Source: Acidobacteriota bacterium
GTDB lineage: Bacteria; Acidobacteriota; Terriglobia; Bryobacterales; Bryobacteraceae
Reading direction: 5' to 3'
Length of the DNA: 10,507 nucleotides
Assembly (NCBI GenBank): GCA_003223065.1
Contig: QHXU01000153.1
Location: 1-10,507 of the forward strand
In this document: positions 5,279 through 10,507 of the stretch, piece by piece
Layout of the letters: every line of letters begins with the position of its first letter
Position numbering within the stretch: position 1 is the first letter of the stretch
Notes under the pieces: model-generated
What the model was told of the DNA's origin: nothing
Databases searched by the model: none
What the model saw: the letters and a program-made list of their open reading frames with translations, nothing else
Translations under genes and position numbers: made by a program

Positions 5279-5665
5279 ATGAACTCAGCAGAAAATGGCA
5301 TCGAAGCGTGGGAAGGCGAGGGTAGAGCAGCCCCTTCCCCGCTGGGTGCCCGCGCGAACTCGATGAGCGGCACGGCAAACCAGGTGGAGTGGGCCGAGCG
5401 CATCAAGCGCCAGGTGAACGACGAGTTCGATCGCGTCGCGCGGTCATTCCGATCGGTCGCCGGTAAACAGAGCGATGCCGCGCGTGCCGATACCGAAGCG
5501 ATTATCGCGATTCTCGAAGAGAAGCGCGCTGCAGTAATGCGCAGAGAAGAGGCGGGCTACTTCATTCACGACTGGCAAGAGATCAGCGACCAGGTACGGC
5601 AGATGATATTCCAGGACGCCCGCTATCAGGCGATCAGGAGCAATAGGCCGGCACGACGACAATGA
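5279..5665 (+). CDS. Helical conserved hypothetical protein upstream of groES
   Basis: A 128-residue, probably cytoplasmic, protein. The start is uncertain. ATG at 5279 is preferred; ATG at 5240 lies against the hairpin at 5219-5237, and ATG at 5363 begins directly at the conserved part. None has a strong SD. The first 28 residues are low-complexity (Gly, Ala, Pro). From NQVEWAERIKRQVNDEFDRVARSF onward the protein is almost wholly helical, with an ADTEAIIAILEEKRA segment and a well-defined end containing AGYFIHDWQEISDQVRQMI and DxRYQAI. I recognise this pattern from acidobacterial hypothetical proteins but know no function. Its stop (TGA 5663-5665) overlaps an ATG in the groES frame as ATGA, and the groES start proper follows 38 bases later. 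Confidence 0.68.
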   Translation: MNSAENGIEAWEGEGRAAPSPLGARANSMSGTANQVEWAERIKRQVNDEFDRVARSFRSVAGKQSDAARADTEAIIAILEEKRAAVMRREEAGYFIHDWQEISDQVRQMIFQDARYQAIRSNRPARRQ

Positions 5666-5670
5666 TTTCG

Positions 5671-5688
5671 ACAGATTACACAATCTGT
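5671..5688 (+). promoter_or_regulatory. Hairpin directly upstream of the groES ribosome binding site
   Basis: ACAGATT (5671-5677) and AATCTGT (5682-5688) are perfect complements around ACAC. The right arm is followed at once by GGGGG (5689-5693), the only SD-like stretch before the groES ATG at 5704. An A/T-rich seven-pair stem beside the SD could tune groES translation, possibly with temperature, or mark an mRNA processing point. That role is speculative; the structure itself is clear. Confidence 0.45.
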
Positions 5689-5703
5689 GGGGGCTTACAC
5701 ATC

Positions 5704-6021
5704 ATGAATCTTCGACCCTTATACGACCGCATCGTAGTGAAGCGGATTGAGAAACAAGAATCTACGCGCAACGGCATCGTCATCCCGGATTCTGCCAAGG
5801 AGAAACCGCAAGAGGGCGAAGTCCTCGCCGTCGGGCACGGCAAGAGGCTCGAAAGCGGCAAACTGATTGCCCTTGACGTCAAAGTCGGCGACCGCATCCT
5901 GTTCGGCAAGTATTCCGGCAACGAGGTCAAGCTGGATGTCATTGAGTACATCATCATGCGCGAGGACGACGTTCTGGGCATTCTGGATTCCGCTGCCAAA
6001 GCGGCCAACAAGAGTACCTGA
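5704..6021 (+). CDS. groES: Co-chaperonin GroES (Cpn10)
   Basis: A cytoplasmic heptameric lid for the GroEL folding chamber. Length is 105 residues against the usual 95-100. The ATG at 5704 gives the canonical start MNLRPLYDRIVVKR. A frame-compatible ATG at 5662, overlapping the previous stop as ATGA, would add 14 non-family residues. The mobile loop that contacts GroEL (about residues 16-30) reads QESTRNGIVIP where GGIVLP is usual, so one loop Gly is Asn but the hydrophobic triplet remains. EKPQEGEVLAVG, the dome segment, VGDRILFGKYSGNEVKLD and EYIIMREDDVLGIL follow in normal order. A hydrophobic-poor tail (DSAAKAANKST) extends past the family end. groEL follows after 30 bases. No CIRCE element lies upstream, so HrcA control is not indicated. 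Confidence 0.95.
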   Translation: MNLRPLYDRIVVKRIEKQESTRNGIVIPDSAKEKPQEGEVLAVGHGKRLESGKLIALDVKVGDRILFGKYSGNEVKLDVIEYIIMREDDVLGILDSAAKAANKST

Positions 6022-6051
6022 TTGATATTCGCCTAAAGAAGGAAATTATCC

Positions 6052-7648
<1,597 letters not shown>

Positions 7649-7668
<20 letters not shown>

Positions 7669-7918
7669 CGTCACAATCTACGATCGGAGTGGGCACCCGT
7701 TCACCTATAATGCGGTCGCCGCCAACTTCCGCAGTGCCGTTCAAAGCGCTGCCGCTTGGTTCAAGGCCTGCGATGGGCAGAGTCCAAAGCCGACTAGAGA
7801 TACAGTCTACGAATTAAGCGTTCCTGGGGACTTCAGGAAATGGCGTGTCTGCGGCGGAACCGTTCAGGCCGTGGGATTAACCCAGGCATCGGCGGAGCGG
7901 GCCAGATCCAGGATGTGA
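7649..7918 (+). CDS. Small hypothetical protein overlapping groEL
   Basis: An 89-residue protein. The ATG at 7649 lies inside the groEL frame, 20 bases before the groEL stop, in a different frame. There is no good SD, so translation is probably coupled to groEL termination. The N-terminal half is strand-like (IDVTIYDRSGHPFTYNAVAANF), followed by a helix (SAVQSAAAWFKAC), a Pro-rich loop (GQSPKPTRDTVYEL) and RKWRVCGGTV, ending with a basic helix. I do not recognise the family. It is the last gene of the run and no clear terminator follows. The length of the frame and its fit to the operon support it as real, but the coupling and function are inference. Confidence 0.62.
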
Positions 7919-8059
7919 TTGGCCACAGGCGTCCAGGCGGCATGCAAGCGGTCTAACACCGGATTGTGCTGATCGCATCATCAATCCGTGATCGGCGGAT
8001 CGCGGGAACGGGTCTGCTTTCAAAAGACCGGGCCGGCGTCACATGCTAGGATCATGCTT
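7919..8059 (+). other. Gap between the chaperonin operon and the next gene
   Basis: I see no gene and no convincing rho-independent terminator here. Short inverted repeats (CGGATT...AATCCG around 7961-7989 with a 17-base loop, and GGTCT...AGACC near 8011-8029) lack T-tracts. Transcription may read through, or stop by a rho-dependent mechanism. Confidence 0.4.
8047..8052 (+). promoter_or_regulatory. -10-like box at leaderless distance from the start at 8060
   Basis: TAGGAT (8047-8052) lies seven bases before ATG 8060, so a transcript starting at the usual distance would begin at the start codon. No clear -35 is found 16-19 bases upstream. The AGGAT stretch could instead be read as a weak SD, so this is ambiguous. 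Confidence 0.3.
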
Positions 8060-8332
8060 ATGTCGGAGCTATCTAAGCTCAGCCCGAAAGAGAAGGCTCA
8101 AACGGGCATGATCCTGATCAAGACGGCCATCGGGGAGATACTCGCCGAGAATAAGGACCGTTGGCTAGGACGGAACCAGATTGAGGAGTCGTTGGGACTG
8201 TGGTCAGAGTACGGCAGCGGAACCTACGGTGCTGTCGCATCAATGTTTCTCGATGAGCTCGTCAAAGAAGGAGATGTAGTCGCTCGGCGAGACCCGGACG
8301 GAAGAACATGGCTCTACCGTACCGCCGTGTGA
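8060..8332 (+). CDS. Small winged-helix-like hypothetical protein
   Basis: A 90-residue cytoplasmic protein. ATG at 8060 (MSELSKLSPKEK) is preferred; ATG at 8054 is two codons earlier, and the frame is open further upstream to 7988 with non-conserved-looking content. The body fits a winged-helix fold: helix 1 (TGMILIKTAIGEILAENK), helix 2 (GRNQIEESLGL), helix 3 (GTYGAVASMFLDELVKEGDV), then a two-strand wing (VVARRDPDGRTWLYRT). The D-E-L-V-K-E-G-x-V followed by a short wing ending in tyrosine resembles small MarR/restriction-regulator-like wHTH proteins. No partner domain or ligand site is seen. It lies alone between the chaperonin operon and the SnoaL-like gene. DNA binding is an inference from the predicted secondary structure. 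Confidence 0.65.
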   Translation: MSELSKLSPKEKAQTGMILIKTAIGEILAENKDRWLGRNQIEESLGLWSEYGSGTYGAVASMFLDELVKEGDVVARRDPDGRTWLYRTAV

Positions 8333-8415
8333 GCGATTAGGGAGTCAAGAGCAGCGGAGATTTCAAACTGATCCATTAATCCAAAGTAGCCCGCTACCCT
8401 TGCACCGCTTCACTG

Positions 8416-8447
8416 GGCACCGCTGGCGCCGAGCGAATCTCGGTGCC
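8416..8447. repeat. Inverted repeat with two alternative stems
   Basis: GGCACCG (8416-8422) and CGGTGCC (8441-8447) are perfect complements. Inside, CCGAG (8429-8433) and CTCGG (8439-8443) can pair around CGAAT and share bases with the outer arm, so only one stem can form fully. It follows the winged-helix-like gene by about 85 bases. There is no proper T-tract, so its role as a terminator is doubtful. Confidence 0.35.
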
Positions 8448-8589
8448 GCCTTATAAATCGCGTGGAGAGGTGCAGATCTTACAATGCAGCGAGTTGCGCT
8501 CTCGGTTGTGAAATTGCCTCTAATAGACGAACTCGCCAACAGGCCACCTGGCATTTTGTGTCCGAACACACAGTTGTCCTAACGAGGCC

Positions 8590-8601
8590 TAGAATCGTTC
8601 A
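8590..8601 (+). promoter_or_regulatory. -10-like box at leaderless distance from the start at 8602
   Basis: TAGAAT (8590-8595) matches the -10 consensus at five of six positions and is separated from ATG 8602 by six bases, so transcription would begin at the start codon. No SD lies between. A -35 is not apparent at 16-18 bases upstream. Confidence 0.4.
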
Positions 8602-9150
8602 ATGGAAGAGTCAACTCCTCTTCAAGTGCTGGCGAATTACTACCGGGCTTTCAGCACTCATGACACCCAGGCGGTGCTTCCGTTCTTCCACGAGCCGGCT
8701 CTGTTTATCGGACCGCAAGGAGTGTACCCGGCGCCTAACTCCGCGGCAGTAGCGTCCGCCGTCACACCTACCCTGGAACAACTCCGCGCTAGAGATTTCG
8801 ATCGGAGCGAGCTGAGTGTAAACTCGGTCACTTCGCTGAGCGCGACGGCGACGGTGGCGACGGGCGTGGCGATACGCTACAAGACCGGCGGAGAGGAGCT
8901 GGAGAGAGTAGGGCGTCACTTACGTGCTTCACAAAGCAGACGGGCGCTGGAAGATCGCGGTGCTGATCATCCACGATGTCCTTTGAGGTGGGCGCGGGAA
9001 CAATCGGGCGCGAGCGCAGCTATGGTATCCAAGGTTCTGGCGCTTCCCGGGATGCCCGGCATCTTCACCTACAATCCCGAACTCACAGTTACCTGCGTCG
9101 GTCCGGCGCCAGGACGCATCGGCGCCGATCAAAATCTGGTCCCCGATTGA
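8602..9150 (+). CDS. SnoaL/NTF2-like protein with frameshifted C-terminus
   Basis: A SnoaL-like (NTF2-fold) protein. MEESTPLQVLANYYRAFSTHDTQAVLPFFHEPALFIGP is the family's helix 1, helix 2 and first strand with the 'Y-x-A-F-x-x-x-D' start. After residue 102 (ELERVG) the frame as it stands gives unrelated Arg-rich sequence to a stop at 9148-9150. In the neighbouring frame the expected ending is intact: TYVLHKADGRWKIAVLIIHD, the family's W-K-I strand, with stop at 8984-8986. One extra G in the run at 8911-8913 explains this; without it the gene is 127 residues, a normal length, reading VGVTYV. Either the gene is damaged or the base is a sequencing error. The fold is used for enzymes and for ligand binding; no catalytic residues can be named. 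It has a leaderless-type start. Confidence 0.7.
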   Translation: MEESTPLQVLANYYRAFSTHDTQAVLPFFHEPALFIGPQGVYPAPNSAAVASAVTPTLEQLRARDFDRSELSVNSVTSLSATATVATGVAIRYKTGGEELERVGRHLRASQSRRALEDRGADHPRCPLRWAREQSGASAAMVSKVLALPGMPGIFTYNPELTVTCVGPAPGRIGADQNLVPD

Positions 9151-9306
9151 GCTGTGCTCGCATTCAGGTTATGATGGAGACGGTAGTAGCGGTGGAGTTC
9201 GCTTAACGCCGTCCCTCGCGGCCAATGACTCCTACAGTGGTTCTCGCTGTGGGAGTGCTGCCAGATCCCCTCAGCAAACCACAGAAAGCAGAATGGGAAA
9301 TCCTCT
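8987..9306 (+). other. Region before the antiporter, non-coding if the frameshift is corrected
   Basis: If the SnoaL-like gene really ended at 8986, these 320 bases would contain no gene with recognisable content on either strand. They include GC-rich self-complementary stretches around 9047-9061 and a good promoter at 9147-9175. The long overlapping frames that cross into the antiporter gene are shadows of it. Confidence 0.4.
9147..9175 (+). promoter_or_regulatory. Sigma-70-like promoter of the antiporter gene
   Basis: TTGAGC (9147-9152) is followed after exactly 17 bases by TATGAT (9170-9175). The -35 matches four and the -10 five of six consensus positions. The start point should lie near 9182, giving a leader of about 125 bases before ATG 9307. 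Confidence 0.5.
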
Positions 9307-10507
9307 ATGGATCAGGTGTGGTTCGTTGCAGCCCTGTGGCTCTTGCTTGCACTGGTCGCCGTTCTTCTGGCCAATTGGCTCAGGGTCTCCACGGCCCTCT
9401 CGGAGATCGTGGTCGGCACGGTGGCGCAACTCGCGATTGGCGCCTTCATGGGGAGCGAAGCGCTCGGGGCCAAAGCGCCATGGGTGACCTTCCTGGCCGG
9501 CACGGGCGCTATTGTGCTTACCTTTTTGGCGGGAGCGGAACTCGATCCTGCCGTGTTCCGCGTGAAATGGAAGGAATCCACCGGCGTAGGTCTGGTTGGG
9601 TTCTTTGGGCCATTCCTCGGGGCCGCGATGGTCTCTCATTATGTGCTGGGGTGGGCGTGGCGGCCAAGCTGGCTGGCTGGTGTAGCCCTCTCCACAACCT
9701 CGGTCGCGGTTGTCTACGCGGTCATGCTTGAGCTCGGCTTCAATCGGACTCAATATGGAAAGGCAATCCTGTCGGCCTGCTTCATCAATGACCTTGGCAC
9801 GGTAATCGCATTGGGCCTCATCTTTTCTCCCTTCACAGTGAAGACGTTGATCTTCCTGATTGCCAGCGCTGTCATATTCATAATCCTGCCTTTCGTCACA
9901 CGATGGTTTTTCGAGAGGTACGGGGGGCGCGTCTCGGAGTTGGAAACGAAGTACCTGCTATTTCTGCTGTTCGCGCTCGGCGGCTTGGCGGTGTGGTCCG
10001 GAAGTGAGGCCGTGCTGCCTGCCTATTTGATCGGCATGGTCCTCGCCGGCACCGTTGGCAAAGATCACTTCTTGATTCGGCGGCTCCGGACCCTGACCTT
10101 CGGTCTGTTGACGCCGTTCTACTTCATTCGCGCGGGGAGCTTCGTTTCCGTTCCGGCGCTTGTCGCAGCGCCTATGGTGTTTGTCGCCCTGTTCTTTGCC
10201 AAAATGCTCTCGAAACTGTTCGGACTCCTCCCCACCGTCCGCGCGTTCGGGTACGACGGGCGTGACGGCATCTACTACTCGCTAATGATGTCGACGGGCC
10301 TTACTTTTGGAACGATATCGGCCTTGTTCGGATTGAACCACGGCATCATTGACCAGACGCAGTACTCTCACCTGGTCGCCACCGTAATCGGGAGCGCGGT
10401 GATACCAACGGCGATCGCCAACGCCTGGTTCATGCCACGGCACCTTCTGCCCGAGCGGGAGAGGGAACTGAAGGAATCGACCTATGGAGAACCGGTAGGG
10501 GACCTCG
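9307..10507 (+). CDS. CPA-type Na+(K+)/H+ antiporter membrane protein (3' end beyond window)
   Basis: An inner-membrane cation/proton exchanger of the Na_H_Exchanger fold (CPA2/Kef/NapA-like); 400 residues are visible and the frame is open at the edge. ATG 9307 has only a weak SD (GGGAA) but begins directly with the first membrane helix (WFVAALWLLLALVAVLLANWL). About a dozen hydrophobic segments follow. Diagnostic motifs are FLAGAELDP (about 73-81, as in Kef proteins), the unwound-helix LSTTSVAVV (128-136) and CFINDLGTVIALG (158-170). The last carries Asn161-Asp162 where electrogenic NapA/NhaA relatives have Asp-Asp; Asn-Asp is generally linked to electroneutral exchange. The charged end (RHLLPEREREL) suggests the membrane domain is nearly complete, but a TrkA-N/RCK domain beyond the window cannot be excluded. 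It has its own promoter and is not clearly linked to the genes before it. Confidence 0.88.
   Translation, partial: MDQVWFVAALWLLLALVAVLLANWLRVSTALSEIVVGTVAQLAIGAFMGSEALGAKAPWVTFLAGTGAIVLTFLAGAELDPAVFRVKWKESTGVGLVGFFGPFLGAAMVSHYVLGWAWRPSWLAGVALSTTSVAVVYAVMLELGFNRTQYGKAILSACFINDLGTVIALGLIFSPFTVKTLIFLIASAVIFIILPFVTRWFFERYGGRVSELETKYLLFLLFALGGLAVWSGSEAVLPAYLIGMVLAGTVGKDHFLIRRLRTLTFGLLTPFYFIRAGSFVSVPALVAAPMVFVALFFAKMLSKLFGLLPTVRAFGYDGRDGIYYSLMMSTGLTFGTISALFGLNHGIIDQTQYSHLVATVIGSAVIPTAIANAWFMPRHLLPERERELKESTYGEPVGDL

Larger units (their letters stand above)
8333..8601 (+). other. Intergenic region before the SnoaL-like gene
   Basis: These 269 bases contain no convincing gene on either strand. They hold an inverted repeat at 8416-8447 and, at the end, a -10-like TAGAAT directly before ATG 8602. 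AT-rich TTATAAATCG at 8451-8460 follows the inverted repeat, without a -35 at normal spacing. Confidence 0.4.

Noticed and set aside
8976..9753. Overlapping frames on both strands (such as plus 9225-9731 and minus 9271-9753)
   Set aside because: They are shadows of the antiporter gene, whose frame has membrane segments and family motifs throughout.

Overview
The window looks like part of an Acidobacteriota chromosome (Acidobacteriia or Solibacter-like). This is inference: several small proteins here resemble conserved hypothetical families I associate with that phylum. They are the small 'VxIP...VDVxW-G...MMF...LREHG' protein, the ABM-like 'MFARN(I/V)S' protein, the KOW-like 'FRLGDKVVLAEGTYQGTPGVF' protein and a LolA-like periplasmic protein with a 'FVHRYEKFGPFWL' signature. 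No database search was possible. I saw no tRNA, rRNA, CRISPR array, transposase or phage gene.

Layout. (1) Positions 1-594, minus strand: an uninterrupted reading frame, open at the left edge, holding two diverged copies of one roughly 60-residue domain. The second copy has its own Shine-Dalgarno sequence and ATG in the same frame. (2) Positions 595-1081: intergenic, with an 8-bp perfect inverted repeat. (3) 1082-1864, plus: a LolA-like exported protein whose last residues are lost to an apparent one-base deletion. (4) 1850-3297, minus: a four-helix membrane protein preceded by an XRE-type regulator. (5) 3298-3503: a divergent control region with an approximately 41-bp tandem repeat, a strong sigma-70-like promoter, a candidate leaderless 13-codon mini-ORF and a long hairpin. 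(6) 3504-7918, plus: eight closely spaced genes, namely an ABM-like protein, a paralogue of the four-helix membrane protein, a KOW-like protein, an exported protein, a helical protein, GroES, GroEL and a small protein overlapping groEL. Hairpins sit in several of the gaps. (7) 8060-9150, plus: a small winged-helix-like protein and a SnoaL/NTF2-like protein. Both have a -10-like box at leaderless distance, and the second carries an apparent one-base insertion. (8) 9307 to the right edge, plus: a CPA-type Na+(K+)/H+ antiporter with an Asn-Asp motif, open at the edge, behind a TTGAGC-N17-TATGAT promoter.

The most coherent unit is regions 4-6. An XRE regulator faces an operon that ends in a second-type chaperonin pair (GroEL has intact ATPase motifs but no GGM tail) and shares repeated operator-like sites with it. 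One membrane-protein family occurs on both sides of the regulator. My reading is an accessory stress-response module under XRE control rather than the housekeeping HrcA/CIRCE groESL locus. That reading is inference. Two apparent single-base frameshifts in one window could be real decay or sequencing/assembly error, and reads or close relatives would decide.
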